Made by a program: the position numbers and the translations under genes. Below the pieces are notes generated by a model. That model had not been told where the DNA came from. It did not search any database and saw only the letters and a list, made by a program, of their open reading frames with translations. This document shows positions 21,155-33,424 of a DNA stretch of 64,000 bases, piece after piece. Position 1 is the stretch's first letter. Each line of letters begins with the position of its first letter. Source of the DNA: Pachypanchax playfairii (taxonomy: Eukaryota > Chordata > Actinopteri > Cyprinodontiformes > Aplocheilidae); assembly GCA_006937955.1 (NCBI GenBank), contig SSNP01000044.1, positions 3,551,914 through 3,615,913 on the forward strand, written 5' to 3'.

Positions 21155-22302
21155 TTAAAGAGGCCATTTCATACAAATTTCAGGACTTTGTGGTTATTTC
21201 TCAAGTACTAACCAGTAATATGAAACATTTTATATCAAAAAAACGTCAGGAAACACTGATTAACAGACTTTTCAATCTTTCTGCATTAAAATTCAGGTGG
21301 TTCCGACTCCTTCCGTCAGGCGGCTTCGTCAGCAGCTCGTTCATATTCATTATTCAAATTTGCTGGACTCTGATTGGCTAACAAACTAGCCTATGAGAGC
21401 AAGGTATACTGTTTCCTAGAGGTGTGCATCTCTACCTGCCTCACGATTCGATCCGATTCCGATTATCTGCCTAAAGATTCGATTTAATTCTGCAATACAT
21501 CACGATTCTTCGCACTCAATTTTTCAATAACTTACTACAAGCAGTCGGATATTGTTTTGAATTCTTTTTTATTACGGTATACCTGACAAAACATAAATCT
21601 TTTCACTGAAGTGAACGACCATTTTTAAAGTGTGCTGCCTATTACTTAAATAAAAAAATTTATGTATAAAAAATAAAATTTTCAGTACAGCAGCTATAAG
21701 ACAGGATTCTACATTTCACATGTAGTATACCAAAACAAATAGCATAGGCTTAGCCTGTCTATTTAAAAGTGCAAATATTCAAATAAAACAATTCCTTGTT
21801 TTTCATTCAACGTGTGCTGGATAAAACATTTTTAGCAGCTTAAAGACAAGGACACTAGAGAACCTGGATTGAGTGGGAATCACGATTATGTCACATGCTG
21901 CATCGATGCAGAATCGTGCACGGCTGAATCACGATGCATCTTAGAATCCGTCATTTTTCCAACCTCTACTGTTTCCTGCCCCACTGCGCATGGCAACACC
22001 ATGTCTTTCTGTTTGCTACGTCTTATGCTACAGCTTTTAGCTAGCAGCATGCTAGGCGTGGGTTCAACTGCAGAAGCTGATGAATACTAACGAACAAAGG
22101 AGTTGTGATGAAACAGATACAGGCCGTTCGAACTCGAGAGAACTTGGATTTTATAGCCACCTGCGTAGTTTGAGAGATTAAAACTGAAAGAGAAGTTGTT
22201 GACCTGTTTTCACACCCACTATGAAGGTAAGAACACCTGTGGAACTAAAATATTCAACAGAAACCTCAGAAAAAAACATTTTTAATGGAAGGACCTCTTT
22301 AA
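21155..22302 (+). mobile_element. TTAA-flanked MITE, copy B, split by a hAT element
   Basis: Ends TTAAAGAGGCC and GGACCTCTTTAA. The body is that of copy A, with extra sequence (GGTTCCGACTCC) retained. A 552-bp hAT element (21,417-21,968) is inserted at CTGTTTCC, a word present once in the uninterrupted copies and duplicated here, which proves the order of insertion. Confidence 0.8.
21417..21968. mobile_element. hAT non-autonomous element nested in MITE copy B
   Basis: Inverted ends TAGAGGT / ACCTCTA flanked by the 8-bp duplication CTGTTTCC (21,409-21,416 and 21,969-21,976). Interior shows the cacgattcgat / atcacgatgcat words seen at the sub-ends of many fish hAT MITEs. No coding frame. Distinct from the 945-bp hAT family at 16,128 and 32,454. 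Confidence 0.85.
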
Positions 22303-23960
22303 TACAGTCAGTTAAAATGACACGAGGTTCATAAAGACAACTTCTTAGCTTGATGTTCAATGTGTCTGTAGCTGTTCTTTGGTTTCTCCTAAGTAAAGAT
22401 CTGAACTCTCCTCATACTCACTAAACTGCTCAACATCTGTTTGCAGGTTTTGTTCTTTGGATGAACTGGTTTTTGTCTAAATCTTTATACAGGAGAAACT
22501 AAATATCAGCTGCATGAATACATGAGAATAAGAGAACTAACTGTTCAGGTCAGGACTCTGCACTCCACCTACATCTAAAGCATAAACGATGACATGACAG
22601 CCATGTTCACATGTTGGACGGAGAGGATTAATGTTTGAAAGAGCAGAAAAAAGTAATATTAGTAAAAAAAAAAACAGACTGTCTTTGAGTAATTTCTTAA
22701 GATCTTATAACGCAGCTGAATCTAATCACCTAACAGTTTTATATCAGCTCACGCCTTCAGGCGCAGAATAAAAGAAGCTCCTCGGATGAAAAGCAAAACA
22801 TCTTCAAGAATCCAGAAAAAGTCCAGTTGCCTTAAACCCTATTACAACCTGAGTGTTTTGTGTTCTTGCACTTTCAATTCATTTAATAAGGACGCTGAGA
22901 CAGTCGTGGAGCTACAGTTTGAATCGGAGGCTGTTTATGAGATGACTGATTCAACAATGAGTTTCTGTTTTGAAGAAAAGCTTCACTAAGCAGATTAAAA
23001 AGGGGAACATGTTTTAAAGATTTGCCATCTTCATAATTAAACAGCAGGTTTTTTTTGACTGACACAAGTAGTAAAATCCAGTCTCATTATGTTTTATTTT
23101 AATGAGGAATTTAATTCTTAGAATAAAACTTTAGAAAAAAGCAAGTTTCAGCTGCTCAGGGAATCACTCTAAAGTTTTTTTACATTGCGTGGTTTTAAGT
23201 TTTAAGATATTTGTAAATAACAACATATTCGCTAAATTTGCCTTGATCAAATTTTTAAAAATATATGTTTTTATGAGGTATCGTAACATGAGCACAGAGA
23301 AGAACATATATAGAGATGACTAATCAGGTCAAAAACAACTCTGGCATTACATGTTCTGAAAATTTCCCTTGACAGTGTGAAAAATTCCCCAATGCAGACG
23401 AAACCCAGACATGAATGAAGGCTGGCACTAAAAAGGAGCAACAAATTACTCATTCGCACTTTACTCACCCACTATCTGACAATTTAAAGCTACACACTCA
23501 CTCACACACACCCACAGACACACTTACACACACGGTCAGATTTAGCAGGTTGACATTTTGGGAAGTACTAAACATCCTGTCAGGTTATATTAATCAACTA
23601 GATGGACATCTGAAGACAGGGAAAGACATTTATCAAACTCTTATCATCATCTACTGATCAGCAACTCTTTAAAATGTTAAATCTTGTTTTATTCATACGA
23701 GAAATAACTACAAAAGACACAGAAAAAAATGTGGACTTATGACTTTAAAACTTTTTTAAAAATTCTAAATGTTTCAGCAACTAATCAACAGTCCTTGTTT
23801 AAATCCCTCTAAGTTGCTGTATGCCTACTAATGCCTCATTTTTGTTCTTCAAAATAAGGGTGACTTTTATTGTTGCGGGATGTTTTTTATGAGCAAACTG
23901 TTTGATGGGTTGAGTTGGTCTCATTCCACTTGTTGATAAAAACAGACCTTATCAGACCAA
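22303..23960. other. Unannotated sequence
   Basis: AT-rich, with only short ORFs lacking splice-bounded support and a weak CA-rich patch near 23,495-23,535. I see no gene, transposon ends or tandem array. Confidence 0.5.
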
Positions 23961-24165
23961 AAACACGTCTGGGGTTAATTAGTAACTCTAAATTGTCCCT
24001 TGGTGTGAGTGTGTCAATGGTTGTTTGTCTATATGTGGACCTGGGATGGACAGGTGACCTCTCCAAGTGTAGCCCCGCCTCTTGCCCAATAACTGCTGCA
24101 GACAGGTACCAGCTCACCCGTGACCCTGAACAGGAACAAGCGGGTTTATATAATAATTGAGCTGT
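23960..24165 (+). repeat. Dispersed teleost repeat fragment
   Basis: Contains, in order, GGGGTTAATTAGTAACTCTA, TGTCTATATGTGGACCTGGG, AGCCCCGCCTCTTGCCCAAT and GTGACCCTGAACAGGAACAA. These are the core words of a very abundant fish repeat (probably a LINE/DNA-element 3' region), recognised from memory. A shorter relative is at 26,066-26,160. Confidence 0.5.
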
Positions 24166-24221
24166 ATCCAATAATTACTTGAAATCCAAAACTACTCAGA
24201 TTTTTTAAGGGTGTCCTTTAA

Positions 24222-24305
24222 TACTAGAGGGTCACTGGTTTGAACCCCTGCTCCATCTGGAAAATATTGCTTTGCCATTGTGTCCTTGGGCAAGACACTT
24301 CCTGT
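24222..24305. repeat. SINE-tail-like fragment
   Basis: Holds GGTTTGAACCCCTGCT, resembling a Pol III B box, followed by TGTCCTTGGGCAAGACACTT. The latter also occurs in the better-preserved SINE at 51,200-51,425 and near 48,571. Confidence 0.45.
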
Positions 24306-24309
24306 TGCT

Positions 24310-24380
24310 AAGGTTAAAGTTTTAAAGTTAAACTTAAAGGTTAAAGTTAAGGTTAAGGTTAGGATTAGGATTAGTTACAG
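24310..24380. repeat. Degenerate (GGTTAA)n tract
   Basis: Runs of AAGGTTAAAG, AAGTTAAGG and TTAGGATTAGG; low-complexity, downstream of the SINE-like fragment. Confidence 0.6.
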
Positions 24381-24479
24381 TAGTTTGAGTTGGTTTGCTG
24401 TGTTAACATGTTCACTGCCTTCACCTGCTCAGTATCTCTCTACCACCAGCTGTTACACATTCTAGTAATCAACTCTCTC

Positions 24480-26060
24480 TGATAACTTGGTCCCTGGTTC
24501 AAACACTGTCAGATTCTTCTGTCTTACAGCTGTTCTCTCTGATCCGAGTGTCAATCCAGGTTCAGGAAGTTGTTTTGCTGCATCAGCATTTTCTTCTTTT
24601 TATAAATAAGGTTTAGTTTCCCTCTGAGCTCCCTGTGTTTCTGCCTGATTTGCATCCATTTTACCCCACTGGGAGATTTTGAACCTTTTACAGTAAAACC
24701 ACTTAGTGTTACACTCTAGGAGTATCATGACAGATTTAAGAGGAGAAGAACATTGTAAGATAACACATTAACATCAGGAGTGGAACACACCACTATTGTC
24801 CTTCTACATGTAATATGATAATCACCAAAAATCATGTTATTTATTAATACAGGGAACCATAAACTAACTTCTATGCTACCAGTGCAACTACTTACTGAGT
24901 CACTAAATATATATACAGAAAGTTGAAGTTGACTGTAAGAAAAGGACACTGCCAGAATGAGATTACAAGATGAACCAGTATTTTATATTTTCACTGACAT
25001 TTTGGTATTTTTAGCTATTCGGATTTATCATTTGAAGGTTGTCTAGTAAATTATTGGTTATCACAGAATTTTTGTAATATATTATCAATAAAATGTATCC
25101 ATGATACATGTGGTGTTTTGCATAACATGATGTGATATACAAACAAACAATTAAAAAAATAAATAAATATATTTTACTTAGATTGTCCATACTTTTTACA
25201 CACAATGTGTTAACATGTACTGTACAAACATCCTAGACATCAGCCTTGTTACAGAAGTGGGGTTGGTGTTAAAAGGAAGCTTATTCAAGTCCAACAGGCC
25301 TGCAACAATAAAACTATATGATCCTACAGCAATAACAATACAACTGGCTTCAGATGTTAATACCAGTCCTATAGCCATATCCCAGTCTTCCCTACCACCT
25401 AGAGCTGTATTGTGTCTAAAAAGTGTCCCGGATGGCACAAAGCATAATGTTGTATACTTCTCCTAAGGGCTCCGGTCTTTGTAAGGGTTGGACAGAGCTG
25501 GATGAAAGCCCACTGAGAGTGGAAGTGGAAGTGGAACTAATAAGTTATAGTTGTTTTGACTGCTGCATCCAGGATGGAGGTTCAATGAGGACATGTAAAA
25601 TTAACAATAAGACTTCTTGCACTAAATAGTGAAAGTGCTACACCTATCAGAACTGATAGCTCAGGTTTCAGTATTTTTGTGTAAATTACTTTAAGGAATA
25701 AACAATTTCAAGTCCCTGTTTGAAGCAGGAATTATACATGACTCAGTCCTTGAGGTGTAAGTGTCCTTTCGAGGTTGCTTACATTGATTTGCAAGTTGTG
25801 TTGCAAATGCACGTATCTGTGCTGTTTCATAAGAGGATGTATGCAGCGCATCCCTACAAGTCAACAAGGTGAATTTCCTTTTTTACAGTAACAAACAGCT
25901 CCGTGTTGTGTAGCAACACTGTCAAAGATTTACAACTTGGAGCAGAAAATAAGACCTTTGATGTATTACTGAATACCTTTCTACATGGTGTTTGCATGTT
26001 TTTTCCAGGGACATTGGCGTCCTCCCAGAGAATGAAAATATATATGACAAGATAAATAGA
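24480..26060. other. Unannotated sequence with short open frames
   Basis: Includes an 83-codon open frame at 25,215-25,466 and a partly overlapping 68-codon frame at 25,423-25,629. Neither matches a family I know and no splice sites frame them convincingly. Possibly a decayed element; no terminal repeats seen. Confidence 0.35.
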
Positions 26061-26065
26061 AGCTC

Positions 26066-26160
26066 TAAATTGGCCTGAATGTGCATGTGTGTGTCTGAAT
26101 GGTCCTGTGATAGACTAGAGACCTGGTCAGGGTGTAAACCTACAACATACACCTCTCACC
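26066..26160 (-). repeat. Short fragment of the 23,960-24,165 repeat family
   Basis: Contains CTAAATTGGCCTGAATGTGC and the AGACCTGGTCAGGGTGTA word typical of the same family. Orientation is uncertain. Confidence 0.35.
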
Positions 26161-27226
26161 TTAAATATGCTATCACCCTCACTAACTTCATGATATCAAC
26201 CATTTCATCACTGTCTCATACACGTTTTTGGGGAGAATAAGTAATACAAGTGTTCAAATTTCCTAGAATAATTTTTGATGTTCTTCTCTTTTTCTCATTC
26301 TGTCTTCTTTTCCTCTTCTTGCATCTCCTCGCAGGCTGCTTCCCACCTTTTCCATTGGTCCCATTAACAATTGTTTCCTAACAGGAAGAGTTTCCCTGCC
26401 TTGTTGGGGAAGCAGGTGCGTTTCTATTGTTGCAGTGTGATTGCACGCTCAGATGTGCTCCCACAGACCTAAAGGGAGGAGATCCCTGCACAGTAAGTGT
26501 CTTTATTTATTCACATCCAGCTTTACTTTGCCGGTCCTCTCTTTTTCCAGTGGATGGGAATGAACTCTTACATGTTTAGGAAATAACCTCAGTTAAACTC
26601 CAACACTCTACTATAACTTAAATGCTTTCCATTAATCTAACAAATGCTATTGGCAGGACTTTTTATGAACTAAGTTGGAGTTACACGCAGAATAACAAAC
26701 ATCTCTTAGGCTGTAGTTTGATACATATTTTCCCAGATCTTTTAGAAATAAACAGGTCTGCATCACAACTCTTACTCATTCCATATTCATGTACTGATAT
26801 GATTCAGTCAGATATCGAGGAAATTTGACTTCCCTCTGTTCTAAAGACTTTAAATAGTTTCTTATTCACATTAGGTTTGATATAGAACAAAGTATGTCCT
26901 AAAAACTAACGATTTCCTAAATGTAGAGAAGTGTCTGCTTTTCACATGAGAACAAGTTTCAGGAATGTGTTATACAACAACAGAAATACAGTGTTTGTCT
27001 CCTGAGAACAGAAAACACCCTGTCTTCACTTCCTCAATAAACACTAATAAACACATGAAAATCCAAATGCAAATATCATGTGCAGTATTATTACGTTGTT
27101 GCTAAGAACTTCCCTCCAAATAGGAGGAAGCCAGAGATGGATCTGCTGTAGAAACATGACTGACTCACGTTGTGCTCATTTACACACCAAACACCATGTT
27201 TGATCAGTCAAAATATGGTAAAAACA
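26160..27226. other. Unannotated sequence
   Basis: No gene or repeat recognised. It has a few GGAA words and one pyrimidine-rich patch at 26,285-26,335. Confidence 0.5.
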
Positions 27227-27228
27227 TA

Positions 27229-28830
27229 CAGTGGGGCAAAAAAGTATTTAGTCAGCCACCAATTGTGTAAGTTCTCCCACTTAAAAAGATCAGAGAGGCC
27301 TGTAATTTTCATCATAGGTATACCTCAACTATGAGAGACAAAATGAGGAAAAAAAATCCAGAAAATCACATTGTCTGATTTTTAAAGAATTTATTTGCTA
27401 ATTATGGTGGAAAATAAGTATTTGGTCACCTACAAACAAGTACGATTTCTGGCTTTCACAGACCTGTAACTTCTTTAAGAGGCTCCTCGGTCCTCCACTC
27501 GTTACCTGTATTAATGGCACCTGTGTGAACTCGTTATCAGTATAAAAGACACCTGTCCACAACCTCAAACAGTCAGGCTCCAAACTCCACTATGGCCAAG
27601 ACCAACGAGCTGTCAAAGGACACCAGAAACAAAATTGTAGACCTTCACCAGGCTGGGAAGACTGAATCTGCAATAGGTAAGCAGCTTGGTGTGAAGAAAT
27701 CAACTGTGGGAGCAATTATTAGAAAATGGAAGACATACAAGACCACTGATAATCTCCCTTGATCTGGGGCTCCACGCAAGATCTCACCCCGTGGGGTCAA
27801 AATGATCACAAGAACGGTGAGCAAAAATCCCAGAACCACACGGAGGGACCTAGTGAATGACCTGCAGAGAGCTGGGACCAAAGTAACAAAGGCTACCATC
27901 AGTAACACACTACGCCGCCAGGGACTCAAATCCTGCAGTGCCAGACGTGTCCCCCTGCTGAAGCCACGACACGTCCAGGCCCGTCTGCGGTTTGCTAGAG
28001 AGCATTTGGATGATCCAGAAGAGGATTGGGAGAACATCATATGGTCAGATGAAACCAAAATAGAACTTTTTGGTAGAAACTCAACTTGTCGTGTTTGGAG
28101 GGGAAAGAATGCTGAGTTGGATCCAAAGAACACCATACCTACTGTAAAGCATGGGGGTGGAAACATCATGCTTTGGGGCTGTTTTTCTGCAAGGGGACCA
28201 GGACGACTGATCCGTGTAAAGGAAAGAATGAATGGGGCCATGTATCGTAAGATTTTGAGTGAAAACCTCCTTCCATCAGCAAGGGCATTGAAAATGAGAC
28301 GTGGCTGGGTCTTTCAGCATGACAATGATCCCAAACACACCGCCCGGGCAACGAAGGAGTGGCTTCGTAAGAAGCATTTCAAGGTCTTGGAGTGGCCTAG
28401 CCAGTCTCCAGATCTCAACCCCATAGAAAATCTCTGGAGGGAGTTGAAAGTCCGTGTTGCCCAGCGTCAGCCCCAAAACATCACTGCTCTAGAGGAGATC
28501 TGCATGGAGGAATGGGCCAAAATACCAGCAACAATGTGTGAAAACCTTGTGAAGACTTACAGAAAACGTTTGACCTCTGTCATTGCCAACAAAGGCTATA
28601 TAAGAAAGTATTGAGATTAACTTTTGTTATTGACCAAATACTTATTTTCCACCATAATTTGCAAATAAATTCTTTAAAAATCAGACAATGTGATTTTCTG
28701 GATTTTTTTTCCTAATTTTGTCTCTCATAGTTGAGGTATACCTATGATGAAAATTACAGGCCTCTCTGATCTTTTTAAGTGGGAGAACTTACACAATTGG
28801 TGGCTGACTAAATACTTTTTTGCCCCACTG
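27229..28830 (+). mobile_element. Tc1/mariner transposon, copy 2, transposase disrupted
   Basis: Again exactly 1602 bp, flanked by TA (27,227-27,228 and 28,831-28,832), with the same 200-bp inverted repeats as copy 1. Aligned at a constant offset of 14,950 bases, I noticed about 14 substitutions and no indel, roughly 99% identity by eye. Both insertions are therefore recent and from one lineage. Confidence 0.96.
27592..28614 (+). pseudogene. Tc1-family transposase with premature stop at codon 57
   Basis: Same frame as the intact copy but Arg57 (CGA) is TGA at 27,760-27,762, a C-to-T change at a CpG. Other differences noticed at protein level are K5N, G126R, V-to-M in the ATVCEN motif, and T-to-R near the C-terminus. 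The catalytic D, D and E are kept. Restarting at the internal Met (27,802) would give 270 residues lacking most of the DNA-binding domain, so this copy is probably inactive on its own but could be mobilised by transposase from an intact copy (inference). Confidence 0.93.
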
Positions 28831-28832
28831 TA

Positions 28833-29895
28833 GATATCCAGTTAGAACCATATGCAACAGGGATAAGGTGCATTTATATTGTGTTGTTTGCACCGGTTCA
28901 CACACATACAGAGGAGCTGACCACAAAAGCACATGCTGTTAAGGTGAAAATTTAACAGATATCAGAGTTGTAACAAACAGGAAGCATTTCTGTGAACAAC
29001 ACCATGCTGCCAACACCTCTACTACTCATATCTGAGATCTGTGGTAAACAACAAACACCATCAAATCACCTACGCACAGACAGAATTTACTGAATAAAGT
29101 TTTTCAGGTTTTTTAAGTCTTCCTCAAGGCAAACAAAAGTTTGAATTTCCAACAGAAGATTATTGTATTTAAATTTATTGAGTAATTCAAGATTTTCAAA
29201 AAACCTCTTCACATCTTTTCTTAGGAACAGAAGCAAAGAGGACATAGGAAGGTCTCCACATAGGCTCAGGTTCAACAGAGACTTTGGTACCATCAGTAGT
29301 TCCCTTCACCAATAGCAAGTCCATGTTTTTAGGTGAACTAATGACTGTGCATTAGCCACTCAAAGCTCTGCTGTGCTTTGGCTAAAGTAGACCTCAAAAA
29401 GACCTCCATCCCTGACCCAGATGCAGCAATGTCAGGGTGGAGGCTGCGCTGTCCAAGGAGAGAGAGCACGGTGCACAGCATATTGCTTACTGCAGCTACT
29501 CTCAGCAAACAAAGGATGAACTATTTACCACATGCTGAGAATTGCTGGAGGTAGTTCTGGGTGTGTGCCATTTCCTCCCCTAACTGTATAGCTAGAAGTT
29601 CATTCTGAAAACTAAGCATGCATTGCTCACCTAGCTGCTGAATTTAAGGAGTCAGAAGGTCAACTGGCTAGATGAATTCAGATTCTAGAACTATAACTTT
29701 GAAATTCAACATCTAGTTGCTCGGTTCCAAGCTATCTAGGTGGTCTTGTTATCAACTAGCAAATCACATCTTGCAAGGTCTTAGTGTGAATGCAGTACAA
29801 TGCACTGGGCACCTGATGATGAAGACAGATCTCCAGCAAGAACATCTGCATGGCCCAGCTTTGAGCCAAGGCCAGAGTTGCCAGCAGTGTCAGGA
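28833..29895. other. Unannotated sequence, possibly start of a decayed retroelement
   Basis: No clear ORF. The base composition and the integrase-like words that follow suggest part of a decayed LTR element may extend back into this stretch, but I see no LTRs. Confidence 0.3.
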
Positions 29896-29899
29896 CTGT

Positions 29900-30345
29900 G
29901 CCCCTTGTAGAAGTATCAGGTTGGGGCACCTACCAAGAAGGAGGGTGTTGTTATCTTAGATCCATTCTCTGTTACTGCACAGGATGCCTACTATATTCTG
30001 GTAGCTATGGACAACTATACAAAGTGAATACATTACGTGATTTGAGAGATCAGAGGAGCTCCAAAACAACAAGGGCCAGAACTTTGAGGCCAAGGTTTTC
30101 TAGAGGATTTGTCAACATGTGGACATAAAGAAGAACCAGAACTACTGTATAACATCCACTGGGTGGATAGAACCTTATCAACCCAGCTAACATGGTTGGA
30201 ACATTCATCTGAACAGTCATCTGTTCCAACCAAATGTTCAGCCATGAGCTATAAGCACCCCAGTAGATTTGGTGTCTGACGTCCTTCATCAGCCAGAGGT
30301 GAAAGACGAGCATGGGATTAGAAGACACTTTTCTTGAGCAACTGC
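29900..30345 (+). pseudogene. Gypsy-type retrotransposon integrase remnant
   Basis: Translating across frames gives a Gypsy integrase-like series: VTAQDAYYILVAMDNYTKW (family form ...YLLVAMDYFTKWPEA) near 29,965-30,030, then GQNFEAKVFSRICQHVDIKK near 30,070-30,130 (family form DQGRNFES...C..LGI.KT), then LSTQLTW near 30,175. Many stops and frame shifts interrupt it, so it is dead. Clade not determined. Confidence 0.55.
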
Positions 30346-31590
30346 AGAAGGTCTAAAGGTTGACCAGACAGTCCCTGACTGAAGCATAGATGCAGCTACA
30401 ATGTGTCTATGACCACTGCTGACAGACTTTGACTCTGGGATGTGGGTCTCCAACCTTGTGAAGAAGAAAGGATGCCCTCCAAAGCTTGTGAGCTAATGGG
30501 TGGGGCCCTGAACTATCCTGGAAAGGTTGTCAGCTATGTGAGAAGAATCACATAACAGAGATTATTTAACATTCGACCAACCATTAACCCCTACAGTCAT
30601 GTAGACAGAAGATGAGGATCAGTCATCACCACCTGGTTTTCTTTTAGATAACATTAGCAGCTTGTTGTGGCAAACAAGGAGACACAAATGGCTGACCACA
30701 GTATCGATGGGGCCAGCTAATCCAGCTAGATTAGGACTATGTGGCGTATACAGCTGCAAAAATATATAGATAATGTCAATTTTGGTGGTGTGACATACTG
30801 ATAAATGACTGCAAATATGGATTCTTTCATGTATTCACCTGTGTTTACTGTCCTGTTCATATTAAACTGAAGTTTTCATGTTGAGGGAATTGAAATGAAT
30901 GTTGCACAGGTGAGATCATCGTTCACTAAAGTATGTTAAGCACTGTGAAATGAGAAGTGACTTAATAGAGTTACTGTGTTGTGGACTTCTCGAAAACCCT
31001 TAAAATACTCTTTGACACTGAAGACTAACCAGAACTGAAATTTATAAAAACTTCCTGTCTTGTAAACAGAATGTTAAACAGACTCCTTAAAGAGTATTAA
31101 ACCCGTCTTTTGCACTGACAGCTAATCAGGATTATGGTAAACCTCCTTAAGAATTTTTACGTCAACCTTCCCCGAAACAACAACGCAATCACACAAAGTC
31201 TTTTAAAAAGAACATGATTTGCCAACATCCGGTAAATGTTTTAAAGTTGCACGTGTTCCTCCTACAGCTCTGGTTTCTCAGTAGGCATAACAAGCGTCAA
31301 TCAAACACAACTGTAAAAAGCAGAAGGAGGTATTTTTTTTAAAGAACTGTAAATAAGATAAAAGACTGAGACAGAAAACAGAATAACTCCTCAAATTAAC
31401 TCTATGTTTTAAACATTTGGATCCAAACATTATGACACAAACCTGACTGAATCTACTGCAACATTTTACTATAAATTATGCAACACATGCAAATATGAAT
31501 GAGAAGCTCATGAAAAAACAGCACATGGATTTTACATGTGCACAGCTCACCTAACTAGGAGTAGGTCAACTTGACAGAGCAGGTGCAGTC
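30346..31590. other. Unannotated sequence
   Basis: No gene, tandem repeat or transposon ends recognised; part may belong to the same decayed retroelement as the integrase remnant. Confidence 0.4.
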
Positions 31591-31591
31591 A

Positions 31592-31613
31592 TCATCATCA
31601 TCATCATCATCAT
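31592..31613. repeat. (ATC)n microsatellite
   Basis: About seven ATC units ending at a cataatcc break. Confidence 0.8.
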
Positions 31614-31639
31614 AATCCTACCATCAGTTCACTGTCCAA

Positions 31640-31960
31640 GCTCCATTTGCCTCTGAAGGTGTTTAATAAGTCCAGATCCGAGTGTCTCGTGCCGCTCATT
31701 CAGAACACACAGCGCAGAAACAAAGTGTCATCCTGCGTTCAGCTGAGCAGTGAAGTCAAACATGAGCGGAATGAGCCGCGGCTGCTTTCCGCTGCGTTTC
31801 ACAAACACTGCGGCTCAACCAGGGGAAACAGGAAGCGTCTGAGTGTGGAGCATGTGAGCACAATGACGGAGGCAGCCGGGCCGACGCTTCTGTGCGTGTG
31901 TGCGTGTGGGAAGTGGAGTGTGTGTGCGTGTTTCAAAGGTTGCAGGTGGATTTTCGGAGT
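31640..31960 (-). promoter_or_regulatory. CpG-rich patch, candidate pik3r5 promoter / first exon
   Basis: Locally GC- and CpG-rich (gtgccgctcattc, gagccgcggctgc, gggccgacgcttc) in otherwise AT-rich DNA. It lies upstream of the pik3r5 start exon, whose 5'UTR begins at an acceptor and so needs an upstream exon. A 157-codon open frame on the plus strand here (31,647-32,120) shows no family resemblance. Assignment is positional only. Confidence 0.25.
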
Positions 31961-32426
31961 TTTGTTTGGCCCCGAAAAAGGAAGTCATTTGTTTCACGAG
32001 TTTGTTTTCACGCTGATTTCACATGTCGCATTAAGTGTCTTTGTTTTACACGCTGTTCATTATTTTCTGAACACCGTTATTTCTAAGCAAACACACAAAA
32101 AACTAATCAATTTTTTTTAGCTGTGATTCTAGTATTTTCCATTCAAATAAATTAACATTTAATTTCTGATTATAAAAAACATTTTATTCCTCAAACTATT
32201 ACAAAATGACTTTTTCTTACGGCTTTGTCCACATGGAAACATTTATTTATAAAAATACGCCACAATAAGTTATTTCTAGAAATATCTTTACCAGCGGGAA
32301 ACGTCAAACATGAACCAAAGCACTGGAACTCTACCAGGCCAACATGTGGCGCTGTAACTCTGTCATGAAAATGTACCAAAAACAGGAAAAAAGACTTGGA
32401 ACACGTGCAGTTCGTATGTAATTTAA

Positions 32427-32453
32427 CATTATTATTATTATTATTATTATTAT
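32427..32453. repeat. (ATT)n microsatellite, left part
   Basis: ATT array that continues as 33,410-33,424 after the inserted hAT element. Confidence 0.85.
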
Positions 32454-33409
32454 CAGGGGTGCACATAAGTGGTCCGCAGGTCCGCACACACTGTCAAAAT
32501 ATAAAATGCGCACCAGATGAAAAGTTGCAACACGCGTTTGCGTACTTAACATTGGTTTGGCTGAGCTGCGTGAATTTTTAGGTTAATCAGAGGCGGTTCA
32601 TTGTCAAATAAATGAAGAATCCCGTTGACTTCTTTTGTTTGACTGATATGTTTCTCAGCCAGAGCGCCGAAGTTCCAGCTGATCAGCTGATGCTGCGTCT
32701 CTCTCTGTCTCTGTGTATCAGTTTGCCAGTGTGACGGATTTTCAGTCAGTCAGATCAGTGCAGCTGACTGCAGGATTCTGCATCGCGTCAAAACTGAAAA
32801 AATTCACTGAATAAGACAAATAGACCATCGTGGCACAGACGTGTAGAACTACCTTTTTGTGCTGTAAAATACAGAAAACCACCTGTTTTAATCAACAGTA
32901 TCAGCGTATTTGTCTGTGATCCGCGCCATTTTGAATGCGCGCAAAGCACTATGGAATATGCAGTCAATGCCCCATAACTGTCCACTGTATCTTTTTATCT
33001 GACTGCATCACATTACAAACATCCTCATCATTTCAAAACAAAAAACAGTTACAGTAAATGACAGAAGCTCCAACAGCTGACTAATAAATTTCAACACCAA
33101 ACTGTTAAATGTAGATTAAAGTGAACAATCAAACCTGTAAACAATCCAACCTGAACTCTGAAGGATTTTTTTTTTACCAGTATTTTTATATTTTACTGGT
33201 TTCTCTTGATTTTTTCAACAATTAAAGGATTTTTATTGAAACAAATATAGAGCCAGGTAAACAGACTGAATTTGAAGCTTGATGAAACCAAAAACAAAGC
33301 AGAGGAGCTCGGAAGAGACACAGCGAGACACATTTAAAAATGTGAGGACCAAGCAACAACCCTAGGTTCTCTTCTGAGAACCAGGCCAGAAATATTATGT
33401 GCACCCCTG
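32454..33409. mobile_element. hAT-type non-autonomous transposon, copy 2
   Basis: Perfect inverted ends CAGGGGTGCACATAA / TTATGTGCACCCCTG, 956 bp. It interrupts an ATT microsatellite, with the 8-bp word ATTATTAT on both sides (consistent with, but in a repeat not proof of, a hAT duplication). Nearly identical to copy 1. It keeps CCAGGCCAG near the right end and CCAGAG internally, both missing from copy 1. Non-coding. Confidence 0.88.
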
Positions 33410-33424
33410 ATTATTATTATTATT

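Noticed and set aside
25196..25629. Overlapping ORFs as exons of an unknown gene
   Set aside because: No consensus splice sites at useful positions and both strands open over the same bases; kept as unannotated.
31647..32120. 157-codon plus-strand ORF as a novel gene
   Set aside because: No recognisable domain, Cys/Val runs derive from a gtgtgtgcg patch, and no splice sites or conservation can be argued; recorded only as part of a CpG-rich patch.
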